A stretch of 64,000 nt of DNA, taken from positions 17,642,483 to 17,706,482 of the forward strand of contig OY987249.1 of assembly GCA_963920765.1 (NCBI GenBank). Reading direction: 5' to 3'. Made by a program: the position numbers and the translations under genes. This DNA comes from Ulota crispa (taxonomy: Eukaryota; Streptophyta; Bryopsida; Orthotrichales; Orthotrichaceae). Shown piece after piece: positions 34,052-46,156 of this stretch. The notes below the pieces were generated by a model. The model was not told where the DNA came from, did not search any database, and saw only the letters and a program-made list of their open reading frames with translations. Every line of letters begins with the position of its first letter. The stretch's first letter is position 1.

Positions 34052-34570
34052 AGGTAGGAGCACCCATAAGCGTGGAAATAAGGGTTCTGGAGTAGGTAAA
34101 ACATTTGACTAATTTTGAAAAAAATATTATAAGTTAGGAAATGAAAACCAAAAATATTGGCATCAATTTCAAGGTTCCAACTGCAAGCATTTGTTCACAA
34201 AGATTTTTCAAAGTCCAAAATCACTGAAATTGTAGGAACCATGTGTAAGAGATGCTAGAAACAAGGCTTGTTGGTTCTTAAATAGTGAGATGGGTACTCA
34301 AAACCATCATGGAGTCACCCACAACCATCACTTTGTCACTCATAAATATCACTTAAGTACCCCTAACCACCCTGACTTTGTTAATGACACCCATGTGGAC
34401 GTCATGCCCATGGCACTAGAAGAAAAAATTATCCTAAACAACTGGTTCATGACAACTCAAATGTCCTAAACAATTATACAATGACTCAATTACAATCGTT
34501 TAGGACATTTGCAGTCATCGTGGACCAGTCGTTTAGGACAAGATTTCTTCTAGTGTGGGTGCGGCTACCT
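34052..34570. mobile_element. TA-target MITE ending AGGTAGG, 519 bp, with nested CACTA-like MITE
   Basis: It begins AGGTAGGAGCACCCATAAGC and ends GGCTACCT, flanked by TA (34050-34051 and 34571-34572). It is similar along its length to 9476-9871; removing the nested 142-bp hairpin and its TGG leaves 374 bp. Confidence 0.75.
34414..34555. mobile_element. CACTA-like hairpin MITE, 142 bp
   Basis: The ends are CACTAGAAGAAA and TTTCTTCTAGTG, flanked by the 3-bp duplication TGG (34411-34413 and 34556-34558), as expected for CACTA/CMC elements. The interior is partly palindromic (CGTTTAGGACA and TGTCCTAAAC). Confidence 0.75.
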
Positions 34571-34572
34571 TA

Positions 34573-35169
34573 TTTGTTGGTCGTACAAAATGCACATAAG
34601 AATGCAAGCAGGTAAGGAACAAATGGATAGAATCATCCAGGTGTGCACATTCATCCATAATATCTACTAATATTAGTATCTCATCCAAAATTTGACTTGA
34701 CGAACTTGGTGTTTGTTTGAGATGGATTGACAATTTCATCTGTTTTTTCATCCAATTTTTTAATGTTAAAGTAGCTAGTCTAAGCCAAGTATGGCAGCCA
34801 GGCTCCTAGCCTAGCCTGAACACTAGTTGCAGTTTGGACATCAACATTGCATTCCGGCGTGCATGGCTATCAAGAACAATGATAAACAATTTGAGCTAGA
34901 GAGAATTCATCTGAGAGTGGTCACCTCAGAGTTGTACAAAATGGAACTTAACATTTTTCAATTCCCTTATCTTTCCAATTCACATAATCTATATGGGAAA
35001 TCCTCACTAATTTCCCCACTAACCTCATGGCATTAACATTTAAAGTAACTAGTCTCAAAGTGGGGGATAACATTTTGGCAAAAGTTTGCTATTATTATTA
35101 TTTTTGCTAGCAGTACCCAAATGCAAAGAGCATTTTCAATTATGCAACTTCCGAAACCATTTGGTCATT
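34573..35169. other. AT-rich intergenic, no gene seen
   Basis: No gene or element recognised. Confidence 0.4.
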
Positions 35170-35580
35170 GGGGATTGATATGTCTACCACACCTTTTTAG
35201 CTATTCTACCACCCCGTGAGTAAAATTTTAGATTTCTACCATCAAAAAGTTGAATTTGAGAACTTGGAATTCAGATTTGGTCTTAGAGACTATGCTTTAG
35301 TCTAGAATCACAAAAAAGTTCTAATTGAACAATGCCTAATGAAAAAGCTTATCTTTTTTTATAAACAAAAGTAAAAGTAATACTTTACCCCCTAACTAAG
35401 CTTTTTCATTGGGTGTTGTTCATTTACAACTTTTTTTTATGATTTTAGACATAATCAAGGTCTCTAAGTTCAAATTTGAATTCCAAATTCTCAAATTCAA
35501 CTATTTGATGGTAGAAATCTAAAATTTACCCTGGGATGTGGTAAAATAGCTGAAAGGGTGTAATAGACATATCAATCCCC
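35170..35580. mobile_element. Unclassified TIR element (GGGATTGATATGTC ends), 411 bp
   Basis: Both ends carry GGGGATTGATATGTCTA or its complement, followed by a longer imperfect inverted repeat (CTACCAC, AAATTTTAGATTTCTACCAT). The centre has two AAGCTT-containing arms. It is the uninterrupted paralogue of 44485-46005. No target duplication could be fixed. Confidence 0.7.
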
Positions 35581-36701
35581 TTGGCCATTTTAACCATGAA
35601 ACTATAAGGGGACTCTTCATAGTAAGAACAAACTGATTGGGATAGGAAAGCTAAGAAAACAACAAAGGAGTTCAATTGCAATGTATTGAAAAACTGCATA
35701 ATTGCATATTGAAAATGGTGTTTTAGTAGTTTTCTTTTAGGTAGCATGCAAATTTCAAAGATTTGAATTGTATTTCCGTTGGAAAACGCTTGTCACTATG
35801 GCCGATTTTGATCAAGCATGGAGGTTTGCCCAAGTCCCAAATTTCATGAATTCATAAAAAACTAATTGTTTGCAGCACTGAAATTGGGACTTATAACTTT
35901 TGTTCCAAGTCTTGGTACACTTAAATTTTGTACAAAGCGTGATCCAGAAAGTCCAAAATTTCACTTAATAATCCAAAATCGATTAAGTATGGCATTGGGA
36001 TACTTATTCTATATTGATGTATCCTTTCATTTGTAATTGATTTGTGGACATTTAATCTTATCCTTTTGTGTATAATTGATTTGAATATATCATTGTCATA
36101 TTATTTTGAGAATTAGCAAATTTATGGATTTGAAAATCTTTGTACTAAAACTTACAAGTAAACCCTCTAATAATTGAAGAGGACCTAATGAAGCCTAGAG
36201 CTTAAATTAAAACACCTTTGATTTTGTTTTATAAACACAAGTGTCTATAATGCGTAAGAGTGTGTTTATTTTTTTGTCCCACTGCAGAGTCCTTAAGAAA
36301 ATACAAGTGGGATCCAAAAAAAATCTGTATTATCCCTTTCTATACCTTCGTTAAATTTGTATTTGAATTTTTGCAAAGATACAACACAAACGGATCTTAG
36401 AAAAATAGCTTTATACTGGCTTCAAACATAAGATTTTGGTTTTGAATTTTCATTTGTATCTATAAAATATTATGAATTTGATGGATGCAAGACAAATAAT
36501 TTCAAAAAAGAAGAGCAAGAACTTAGGACACATAGGACTTGATAACTGATTACTACAGTTGTAGCCAACTTTGAGAGATGCATGCTATAGAAAATAAACT
36601 ATGAACATAAAAAAAAAGCAAAGAAATAGAGGCTTTGGAGTAGAAATCAAAGAATGGATATATAAGGATGAATAAGACTTCTTGAAGAGTTGAACTATAT
36701 A
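35581..36701. other. AT-rich intergenic, no gene seen
   Basis: No gene or element recognised. Confidence 0.4.
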
Positions 36702-36895
36702 TAGTAGAAAAATGCGTTGGAACTCACTAAATTATGTCATGTAGTTTATGTTGAGTTCCATGTTTCCAAGGCAAAATTTTGATAAACAACTCAAAATTTC
36801 AAATTGTTCAACAAAATTTTGCGTTGGAAACATGGAACTCAACATAAATTACATGACATAATTTAGTGGGTTCCAATACAGTTTTTTTCTAGTAG
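36702..36895. mobile_element. Fold-back MITE, CACTA-like ends, about 194 bp
   Basis: Two arms of about 75 bp are near-perfect reverse complements; both include GAACTC, ATTATGTCATGTA and CATGTTTCCAA. The right end TTTTTTTCTAGTAG resembles CACTAGAAA-type termini, the left end is worn. The exact target duplication is unclear. Confidence 0.65.
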
Positions 36896-38583
36896 AAGGA
36901 AAACTAAACTTACTCCTTTAAGAAAAGTAGATTAGAACTTCAAAGGATTGAAACTAATAATCTTTTTGTTTTTATTCTTATACATTTTTTCTAAAATGTT
37001 TACCAAAACTTTCAAATGAAGTTTATATGTCCATAATTTAAAGTTAAATTTTCTACTACGAGTCACCAATCCTTATGACAAAATTTTGAAATTTAAAATC
37101 TATAGTTTTCTCTAGAATGATATGCATTTTGTTTACAATCCTAAGATAAAAATTGTTTCTTTTGAATTAGTTATTGTAAAATCTAAATCCAATGAAGTAT
37201 TAAAACTTTGAGAAATAAACATGTGTTGTTCAGATCTTGAAGATTCTCTTTGTTCTATCAAAAAGTTGTTTTTAGAGTTAATAAAATTGACATTATCTAT
37301 TTTTTAAATCTGAGAATGTTTTTGAAAGAATGTATCATTAGAGTGGTAATCAACTACCACAATAACCAAGAAACATTTGATGGATGCAAAATACTTTCTT
37401 TGGTAAGTTAGGGACAAAAAGTAATATACTTTTGTCAAAAGAATCAACTATGTAGCTCTATATACAAGTTCTATGCAATATCACAAATAATCAATAATTC
37501 TACCATCAATTGTCTCAAAAGTTAAGGAATAGTTTGTTTGAAATTTATACATACATCATCAAAAATTCTGAAAACTTCAAGGAGTTTTCAATTACAAAGT
37601 GTGCTCTTAAACAAATATGATCATAATGAATTTTCTTTTAACATGTCAAATATGTTATTTATTAATCTCTGCTATCAAGATACAATATTGATTTTTGACC
37701 CCTATAATTTGATTGCTCAAATTTTTTTGAAGTTCTAATTTCAACCATGTTAGATAACCTTATATCAATAAGAGGGCATTGACAACAAATTAAAGAGAAC
37801 ACATTGTGTAATCAATTCCATTGTATGATTTGAATTTATTCTTGCTAAATCAAACAATTTCCAATTCAAAGGAACCTTGAATTTTTGCTTTGAAATAGAA
37901 ATCACATCTCCATTTTTCAAGGCAAAAGTTTGGTACACTAAAATCTAAACTTAAAAAATTTCACTATTGTTAAGAGCTAAAATACCACTCAATAGTTTTG
38001 AAAAGAAGAAGAAAGTAGTACTCCATATAAGTACATGCAACTAAGAAGAATAAAAGGAAAAGGTAACACGTTGGCCATGATTATTGAGCCAAGTAGTCAC
38101 ACAAAATAAGGAGTGACATTCTACTTAGTGCTCAAATTATCATTTCTTTGCTTTTGCATAAATGACACCCTAGTTCCATTGCTAAACAATGTTGTGCTCT
38201 CAACATATTTTAAAATACATACATGTGGGATATGCACCTAAGATCAAGCTTGACAAATGTCAACCTCTACTTTGGATACAATTTCAAATTGGTAAGGAGC
38301 CTAACAATGAATACCACTAGTAAAAGTATGATAATTATGTCAAGTCAATTGTCAATTTTAGCAATTATGACTAGTAGTAGTAGGATGTCAATTGTGTTAG
38401 GGTGCATGTCATCTTTAGCAATTATGACAAGTGGTAGGAGGATGTCAGTTGTATTAGTTGGTTATCATTTTGGGTAATGAATGTATCCATAGATTGTACA
38501 ACATAAGTAACAACATTATAAAGCTATGGTTTGGTATGTTTTTTTTTGTACTTCAACCTATTTCAAAAATTTGCACTAAGTTG
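36896..38583. other. AT-rich intergenic, no gene seen
   Basis: Very AT-rich, no gene. A locally duplicated stretch near 38330-38450 repeats AATTATGACTAGTAG and ATGTCAATTGTGTTAG variants twice. Confidence 0.4.
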
Positions 38584-38585
38584 TA

Positions 38586-38812
38586 AGGTAGGAGGTTCTA
38601 AAAGCGTTTGGAATCTAAAAGCATTTGGCTTTAGGAACCTCTTACATTTTGTAAAAAATATGTACAATTGTCATTAATGAGTTAGGTAGGATAAGCAAAT
38701 ATGCTTATCCTACCTAACTCATCAATGACAATTGTACATATTTTTACAAAATGTAAGAGATTCCTAAAGCCAAATGTTTTTAGAACCCAAACACTTTTAG
38801 AACCTCCTACCT
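38586..38812. mobile_element. Fold-back MITE ending AGGTAGGAGG, 227 bp, TSD TA
   Basis: The whole element is a near-perfect palindrome with arms of about 110 bp, from AGGTAGGAGGTTCTAAAAG to CTTTTAGAACCTCCTACCT, centred on GCAAATATGC. TA flanks both sides (38584-38585 and 38813-38814). Confidence 0.85.
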
Positions 38813-38814
38813 TA

Positions 38815-39629
38815 TGCACAATACATTGCACTAAAATAATCAAAAGGTGAGATTTTCATAATGAATGCAAGGCTTGCTTCCATCTTTTTTTTCAAATAAT
38901 TCTTTCACTTTACGTAGATCTAGATACAGAAGCTTCATTTTTTATATTAAAAAGAAAAAGTATTGAAAATTTGTTTCTAATTCGTTGTTCATCTTTGCCT
39001 GATTTGTACAGAGTAGACTAATTGAGGTCTTTTAATCCAAATATGAATTTAAACTTCCAAATTTGGCATACTAAGGTACATTTCTAAAATTTAGTGTTTT
39101 TCTCCAAGTGAAAATTTTGAAAATTTTCACCCTTAGAGTTCACTTGAAGGAAAATAAGGGTTACCTAAAAGATGGGAATTGATCATGCATGTACTAAAAA
39201 AAGCACCTCTAGATTGCTTCTAGCTCCACACATGTATAACATTACACTCAATTACTAATTAGGTGGGCAACAAAAGCGGGAGGCAAAGAAGGAGATTTAA
39301 CTCCAAGTTTTCAAAAGGAATCTTACTCTTAAAAACAACCATTAATATTGTCAAAACACAAGAACTTCCTGATTTTTCGAATTGCTCCTTGAAGGGCTGA
39401 TTTTTGGAATCTTTAGCATTTTGAGATTTCTTTTTAGGGCAACTCTGCTTTGAAACCTTTCTTGATAGCACTTCTAAGCTGCCAAACTTCATGCGTACAG
39501 AGTACCAAAATGAAATTCCAAGATTTTTCCCATAGGATACGACATATGATTACCGAAAACAAGGTTATTTCTCCTTCAACCTCCAAATCTGACGCGTACT
39601 AATCAATACTGATTAGAAGCTGTTAATAA
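38815..39629. other. AT-rich intergenic, no gene seen
   Basis: No gene or element recognised. Confidence 0.4.
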
Positions 39630-40122
39630 CCCTTAAATGCTCAAGGTATCAAATTTTGGTTTGCAGAACACCAAAATTTGATGCCTTGGGCACTTAGGGC
39701 ATCCCCAATGCAACCAAAAAACAAGTTGGGCAAATTGTGTCAATCAGTGGCTAACACCGACTGTGGTGCAGAGCAAGGGCATTTTCAAATTAAGCAGTCC
39801 CCAATGCACACAAGCTTTGACACTCACTAAATATAAGTTTTTAATAATTTATATCTTTTTTAAATGTTAATGTGTGACTAATTCATATTAAAAGTATTTG
39901 AAATTCTTTGAAATTGCGTCAGTGTCAGAGCTGGAGTGGTATGCAGGACTTTGCAAATAGTGAAAATTTGCAAGGGAGGGGCTCTTATGTGGGGAACCTT
40001 GAAAAATGCAGTATGATTTACGTGCTGCATTGGAGCCCATGTTTTTACTCAAGTCTAGTTTAAAGCATTGCACAAACTTTTGCCTCCCTCTTTTACGGCT
40101 GCATTGGGGATGCCCTTAGGTG
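39630..40122. mobile_element. Miniature TTAA-target hairpin (about 71 bp net) split by a Harbinger MITE
   Basis: Outside the inserted MITE the element reads CCCTTAAATGCTCAAGG... and ...CCTTGGGCACTTAGGTG, a hairpin with AAATTTTGG arms, followed by TTAA (40123-40126); the left TTAA is worn to ATAA. Net length about 71 bp, the smallest member of the family here. Confidence 0.65.
39697..40115. mobile_element. PIF/Harbinger MITE, 419 bp, deletion derivative of the 2125-9968 element
   Basis: The ends GGGCATCCCCAATGCA and CGGCTGCATTGGGGATGCCC match the large element, with TTA at 39694-39696 and 40116-40118. Most of its interior is homologous to 7705-7900, 9441-9475 and 9874-9968 of the large element, joined without the Tc1 and AGGTAGG insertions. 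Confidence 0.9.
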
Positions 40123-40263
40123 TTAAAACACTGCTGCAGTTGTGGTCATTGCTACACAAGTGGAGTCTAAAGAGATTGTGAAAGTGCCTGAGACTTAATT
40201 GTGATAAACCACAACTAGCTACCAGCTCTACAATGCGCTTATTTGGAGGTTCAGCACTGTTAA

Positions 40264-41211
40264 CCCCTAAAGGACCAAGGGTGTTTTTTGAGAAAAAATC
40301 CCAGAAACTGCCAACTTTTAGTGCATTGCCCAAAATTGAAATTAAAAACATTTTTTCTCAATTTCAACCCTATAAAAGTGTGCAAAATAGATAAGTTAAT
40401 ATGTGAAAAAAAATTCAGCTCATTTGACCACGTGGATTGTAAGATTATAATGTTTGAAGTGAGAAAAACTACTTTTTTTTATTCTTGCAAAACAAGGTCA
40501 GCAGACTTTGAGCCTTCCTAGAGTAAAATTTTTGCTCTACACAAATTTGAGCTTTTTGATCATTCACAAGTATATGATGTTAGGTTCACTCATGAAAATT
40601 TTCAGATGCAAAAATACAATCTAACTTGTTCTAAATCATCCTCCAATGCAAAGAGGTTAAGCAAATTGGCAATACATTAGTCATTCTTTCATGATTTCTT
40701 GTGCAATGGAGAAGTTTTTTATTAGAAATATGAACAATAAAAAATTAGAGATAAACATTTGAAACATATGAAAAAAAGTTTCAAGAGCTTTGGGTTTATA
40801 GATTGAAAGATAACAGGGCTTGAAGTTAGAGGAGTTTTTTTTTCTTGATAATGCCCGAAAACTAGTTAACAAAGTTTGACTCCCTTCAAAATGTGATGTG
40901 AGAATTTTGTTTTTTCTTGTTTTTTTGAAAATTGTACATCGTGATTTTTTAGTAACATACCTGCCAAATTTCAAAAGTTCATGAGAGTTTTAGTATAAAA
41001 TTCTCCAAAGATGCCCAAACTGCCCAAATTCTTTTGGGCAACATAATTTTTGAACCGGGCATCCAATTGGGGAAAAATTTACATTTCCACTTACGGGATA
41101 TATCTTTGCACCTTGTCTAACAATTTTAAGAACATCCAATAAAAATTAACTTCATATGACCCTACCCAAGTTCTCAAGTGACTATTGAATAGCCACTTTG
41201 TCCTTTAGGGG
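40264..41211. mobile_element. TTAA-target element, 935-bp class, 948 bp
   Basis: The ends are CCCCTAAAGGACCAAGG and TTGTCCTTTAGGGG, flanked by TTAA at 40260-40263 and 41212-41215. The interior is homologous to 4562-5472 and 44775-45710. No ORF with a known motif. Confidence 0.85.
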
Positions 41212-41517
41212 TTAAATTCCCTTTCCTTGTAGTTTTACAACATCAACTCAAGCTTGATTTTTCAAAAGGATTTATCATGTTTAAACATCACTTGAACAAA
41301 ATTCTTTGCATTTTTGGATACCCGTGTACCTTGTTAACGTAATGACAAAAATTGCGTAGTGATGTCACTTTGTGCACAGTCATTCTTGCTAATAGAAAGG
41401 ACATGAGGTAACATTTTCTTCAAGCAACATTTATGCAGGCTAAGAACCTCATCCATAGATAATCTCATATTTGCGTCATTAGGTACTTATGATTTGCTCT
41501 TGTTCCCAATGATTTAA

Positions 41518-42139
41518 TCCCTAAATGCTCAAGGCATTTTTTGAGCTTTTATGGATTTGTTCTAAATTGAACAAAAAGCCAAAATTTGAAGTTGTATTTA
41601 AAAAGAAAAATTGTAACTATACAAAATCAAACTACATATGTTAGAAACACAACAACATTTATGAGTTGAAAAATTATAATGTTTGATCAAGAAGGTGTTA
41701 AAACCGTGAAAATGACTTGAAGTCTTTCAATCCTCTTTTCACATGTCAAATCTAAAAGAATGGTCATATGAAAAATACGGGGTTAAAGGACATAAAATAC
41801 ATAACTCCAATCAATTTATAGCTTTTCAAAATCTCCTCTACAATTTTTTAAAATGAATTTCAAGTGTGAATTTTTCTCCAAGGTCTGGTGCATTTGAAGC
41901 TTATTTCCAAGAGCTCTCAACACTACAAAAGTTAAGCTTGTAATGGACACCCTTGCACAAAATCTTGAATAAAAAAATCATAGTCAATTATTTAAAAAAT
42001 CATTTTTTAAAATACTAAAACTACACTTTAGAATAGTTAGTTAAAAAATAAAACCTACTAAAAATAACAACTTACTTAGGTTTTATAGAAGTTCAAAGTA
42101 CTGTCAATGCCATAATTTGGTGCCTTGTGCATTTAGGGA
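41518..42139. mobile_element. TTAA-target element, 650-bp class, 622 bp
   Basis: The ends TCCCTAAATGCTCAAGG and CCTTGTGCATTTAGGGA differ at one base of 17 and are flanked by TTAA at 41514-41517 and 42140-42143. Both ends share a T at the first position. It has the uninterrupted TTAA site corresponding to the nested insertion of 4562-5472. Confidence 0.85.
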
Positions 42140-42143
42140 TTAA

Positions 42144-43287
42144 ATGTGAGAATACCTTGGGTGCGGCCCTTACCCTTTACATAAGCACATTGAGGCATAG
42201 TTGAGGTACCTGATATTCCAACCTTGATTTCTCAACATTGATTGGAACTCATAACACATCTATATGGCAGCCGCCAGTGTATTTAGTTCATTGATAAGTT
42301 AATTCGAATTGCTACACGGGTCACAGGGGTAAGTTAGATCCTCATTTTAGTGCCCCAAGGGGCTAATCATTACGTAACCATTTTGTTCGCAATATTAGTC
42401 CCTAAAGTCCTAGTTGCTTCTGTGTTTAAAATTGTCAAAATTTATGGCCTTTGATTTGGGGGATTTTTTTTGTATGTCTAACCGTGTGATGTCAAAATCA
42501 CCTTACTTTTGTGTTGTAGTGAAAATTTCAAACCCATCTTTACCCTTGATGAGATTTAAAGATGACGTTTTTTTAAATACTTTTGGGCGTAGTTTGATGG
42601 AGGAAAATTGATTTATAGGGCTAGTAAGTCAAAATCACGTGTTTGTATGACTTGTAACTTGGAATCATGTTGTATGAGCGTGCGGGGAGTAAATATCAAA
42701 AGAATTCAAATTATTTGGACACATTTGTTATGGTGGAAAATATCACTCTTCAAAGGTGGTACGTTTGAAACCTTTATCATTCAAAGGATTAGGCTTTGAA
42801 GGCTGCTCAATCTTCACCACATTTGCTCCATTGACCTTCTCCAAAACTTGCACTATTAAAGCAATTGTTAGTTACTTTAACTACAATGTTAAATTCGTTA
42901 CTTGTCTTGTCTCCAATTCAAAAGAACTTCTCATTTAGGGTGTAAATTTTGAAATTACAACTTGGGTTGTTGTGAAAATCATAAGGCTTGAAGCTAGAAA
43001 CTCAATTTCCATCCAAACTTTACAAATATCCAACTAACACTGCATTAAGACAAGGGTAAAAAAAAACAACCTCTGCACAAACATAGAATCTACTTGCATA
43101 AGAACCTGAAAATACTTCAATATAAAGCTTCACTTCAAAAAGAAAGGCAAGATTTTTGTATAGTTGAATGCATTTCAACAAATTAACAACAATATTTGAA
43201 TTTCTTGTCCACACAATTTAATCAAGTTTGGACTACTTTGTAATATTAGATTATGCAAAACAATGGGAAATCTCTCAATATTATACA
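42144..43287. other. AT-rich intergenic, possible worn TTAA element
   Basis: No gene. TCCCTAAAGTCCTAG at 42399 and CATTTAGGGTG ending near 42942 could be the worn ends of another family member, but target sites are not intact. Confidence 0.35.
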
Positions 43288-43289
43288 TA

Positions 43290-43602
43290 AGGTAGGAGCA
43301 CCCATAAGCGTCAGTGTCCCCATAACCGTCACCTCTAAAATCTTGAAAAATTTGTGGAAATGAATAGATATAATTACAAGGACTTACAACATGTGAATAT
43401 GAAACCTTAGTGTTGGTTATGGGTGCAATGGTAGTTTGCTCTTTAAAGATTCACAACTTATTCTCACAGTATCCAAATAATACATTTGAAAGTGCAAACT
43501 TTTTTTTTAATGTTCCTAATAGAATCCTATAATTTGCTGGTTGTATATTAATAGTGATCGTGTTCAAAACCTTTAGTTTGACTTTTATGGGTGCTCCTAC
43601 CT
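43290..43602. mobile_element. TA-target MITE ending AGGTAGGAGCACCC, 313 bp
   Basis: The inverted repeats AGGTAGGAGCACCCATAA match over at least 18 bp; TA flanks at 43288-43289 and 43603-43604. The interior differs from 34052-34570, so only the ends are shared. Confidence 0.85.
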
Positions 43603-43604
43603 TA

Positions 43605-44358
43605 TATCTCCAACTTTTTTTTGGTGGATTGGTTATGAATTTTGAAGAATTTAGAATTAGTCAAATATGCCACACCCCATCAAGTGTATACTGAGATTTT
43701 CAATCCTTTCCAAAATTGTTCAGTTCATGCCATTGCATAACCAAAAAACATAGTAACTAATATAGCAAACATTCACCACTAGCTTTAGTTTTCATGTTAG
43801 TAAATGACTAACAAGACAATTAGCCAATTGCCTCAAGAAAAGCGGAACTACCAACAATCAACTCCCAACAATCAACTCAAGAAAAGGTCAAAACTTAACC
43901 AAATAGAGAACATGGTAACCCTGTTTAATGTTGAATACTTCAATGTCCACACCCAAATTAGTCACTTGGACACTCCGATCAGTATCAAAAGCTTTCATTA
44001 CAAAATGCATGGCAATCCAAGAATTCTGAAATCCAAATATTCTGAGATGCAATGAAAACCTTTGATGAGACTCAATCTAAAAAGATACACATATTGTTTA
44101 TAAACCTACAACAACCTTACTTATCACACACGCAAAACCAAAATTAGTAAAAAAACAAAATTAAATAAAAATTCAATAATGAAACAAAAAACTACTGTAA
44201 CCAAAACTATATATAACAAATATAACTTATGTTTTTCGATTTTGCTATAAATGAGAATTGACAAGTAGTAGAACAAACCGTCATTTCTGTGTTTGTAATG
44301 AAGGGCCGACGATTATTCCTCTATAAAATGGTTGTATGAGATGAGTTGCAGCATAGCA
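43605..44358. other. AT-rich spacer upstream of the tRNA
   Basis: No gene. The 83-codon plus-strand open frame at 43804-44055 has no motif. Confidence 0.4.
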
Positions 44359-44431
44359 GGTCGCGTGGCCTAATGGATAAGGCGCTCGCCTCCGGAGCGG
44401 GAGATTGTGGGTTCGAGTCCCACCGTGATCG
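44359..44431 (+). tRNA. tRNA-Arg (anticodon CCG)
   Basis: A full cloverleaf of 73 nt: a 7-bp acceptor stem (GGTCGCG with CGTGATC, two G-U pairs), D arm GCC/GGC, anticodon stem CTCGC/GCGGG with loop CTCCGGA giving CCG at 44392-44394, variable loop AGATT, T arm GTGGG/CCCAC with TTCGAGT, discriminator G. No intron and no encoded CCA, as in eukaryotic nuclear genes. The B box GGTTCGAGTCC is perfect. It would read CGG codons. A T run lies about 45 bp downstream. Confidence 0.95.
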
Positions 44432-44774
44432 CAGGACCCAGATCGGTTCCATCCAAATTTCTATTAGAATTTGGTATATTTTTTGGGAACTGACATGTGC
44501 ACACAGGGTGTTGATATTTGCACACCCCCTTGGGAGCTAAATTATAGATTTTCTACCTTCAAAGATCTGAATTTGAATTCAGTTTTGGACTTAAAGACCA
44601 TGGTTTACTTTAGAACCAAAAAAAATTGCAATTGAACAACATCCAATGAAAAAGCTTATCTTTTTTACAAATAAAAGTAAAAGTAACATTTTTCCTACTA
44701 ACTAAGCTTTTTCACTAGATGTTGTTCAATTGCAACTTGTTTTAATGGTTCTGGAGTAAACCATGGTCTCTTAA

Positions 44775-45710
44775 CCCCTAAAGGACCAAGCCCTTATTTC
44801 AGTGAAAGTTATTGAAAATTGCCACTTTTGGGGGAATGAGTAGAAAGGTAGGAAAAACGATTATTTTTGGAAATCCAATTGTAAGATCTTGCCCTAGACT
44901 ATGGGAGGTAATTGTGGAAAAAAAAATTAGCTCATTCTAAATGTAGAGGAGTGAGATATTGACATTTGAAGTGAAAAAAATAGTTTTTTTTCCCTGCTAT
45001 CCAAAAATTTTAGAAGCCTTTGATTGCCTCTAAATAAAAAAAATTGCTCTATGCAAATGTGAGGTTTATTTTTCCCATGTAGAAGACCAAGTTAGGTAAG
45101 TGTGGGAGAATTTTCAAATGAATTGGAGGTGTAAATCATATTTTGTAAAATCCTGCAATGCCGTAAGGCCATCAAATTTGCATATACACTAGGCAAACTT
45201 GGAGGATTTATGTAAAATTGTGAAATGTGAATTACTCTGATCCAAATGACAAAAAACCAAGGAATCTTAGTCTACTATAGCAAGGAAAAAAAAAAGTCAA
45301 AAAACAAATTCACAAAGAGCACAAAAAGTATAGCACCAAAGGCAAAAGGAACGGAAGTATGGGAGTTCCGTACCTGCCCGCAAACTAAAACTTTTCAATC
45401 ATAAATTGGATTTGAATGATTCAAAGCTCCCCACATATGTATAAATCTAAAAAACCAATTTCAGATTTTTATTTTGAAAAAATGTTATTTTTAGAAAAAA
45501 ATTTGGCTGCCCGATCTCCACTTTTTTGCAAAAATTCATGCATAACTTCTTCAATAAATGTTGGAATGAAGAAAAAAATAGATGCCTACGTACGTTTTTG
45601 AATTCCTCATCTTCCATAAAAATTTCAAAAAATCATACAAAGTAGTTTAGTTGTAAGTACATGCCCAAAATCCCAACTGTCCCCCACGGGGACATTTGGT
45701 CCTTTAGGGG
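44775..45710. mobile_element. TTAA-target element, 935-bp class, 936 bp
   Basis: The ends CCCCTAAAGGACCAA are perfect inverted repeats, flanked by TTAA at 44771-44774 and 45711-45714. It interrupts an element whose paralogue at 35170-35580 is intact, so the boundaries are confirmed. Confidence 0.9.
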
Positions 45711-45804
45711 TTAATCCAAATATGAATTCAAAACTCTCAAATTTAGCTTTTTGATAGTAGGAATCTATAATTTACCTCTTGGGGGGTGTGCAAATATCAA
45801 ACCC

Positions 45805-45980
45805 CACTAGAAGAAACCTGTGTTTTTTATAACGGATTTTTTTGAATGTTCACTTGTTTTTTTATGTTACAATTGATGTTAAAACTAACATCTTGATGTT
45901 ATGTTTGATGTTATTGTTAACATGAAAACAAGTGGATGTCCAAAAAAATCCGTTATAAAAAACACGGGTTTCTTCTAGTA
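45805..45980. mobile_element. CACTA-like hairpin MITE, 176 bp
   Basis: The ends are CACTAGAAGAAACC and GGTTTCTTCTAGTA (last base changed from G), flanked by CCC at 45802-45804 and 45981-45983. Arms with TTTTTTATAACGGATTTTTTT and CAAGTG are near-perfect complements. Confidence 0.75.
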
Positions 45981-46156
45981 CCCCGGTGTGCACATATCAA
46001 TTCCCTATTTTTATTTCATTTAGCAACTTGCTTAGCGTTTTGCTTTGATGCCATTGTAATAAAGGTCCCCATTATTTGATTTAAAATACAAAAGTTGTTG
46101 AAAAGGCTCCATAGAGAAGAAGTTGAGTTTTTTTTTATACAAATCAAGTTGATTAA

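Larger units (their letters stand above)
44485..46005. mobile_element. Unclassified TIR element (GGGAAYTGAYATGTG ends) with two nested insertions
   Basis: The ends GGGAACTGACATGTGCACAC and the complement of GTGTGCACATATCAATTCCC are extended inverted repeats, continuing to GATATTTGCACACCCCC on both sides. Removing the TTAA element (44775-45710) and the CACTA-like MITE (45805-45980) leaves about 402 bp, close to the 411 bp of 35170-35580. Confidence 0.75.

Noticed and set aside
42399-42942. Another TTAA element with ends TCCCTAAAGTCC and CATTTAGGGTG
   Set aside because: Flanks are TTAG and TAAA, ends match weakly and the interior matches no other copy.
44346-44540. 64-codon open frame beginning MQHSRSRGLMDK
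   Set aside because: It is the tRNA-Arg gene and its flank read as protein.
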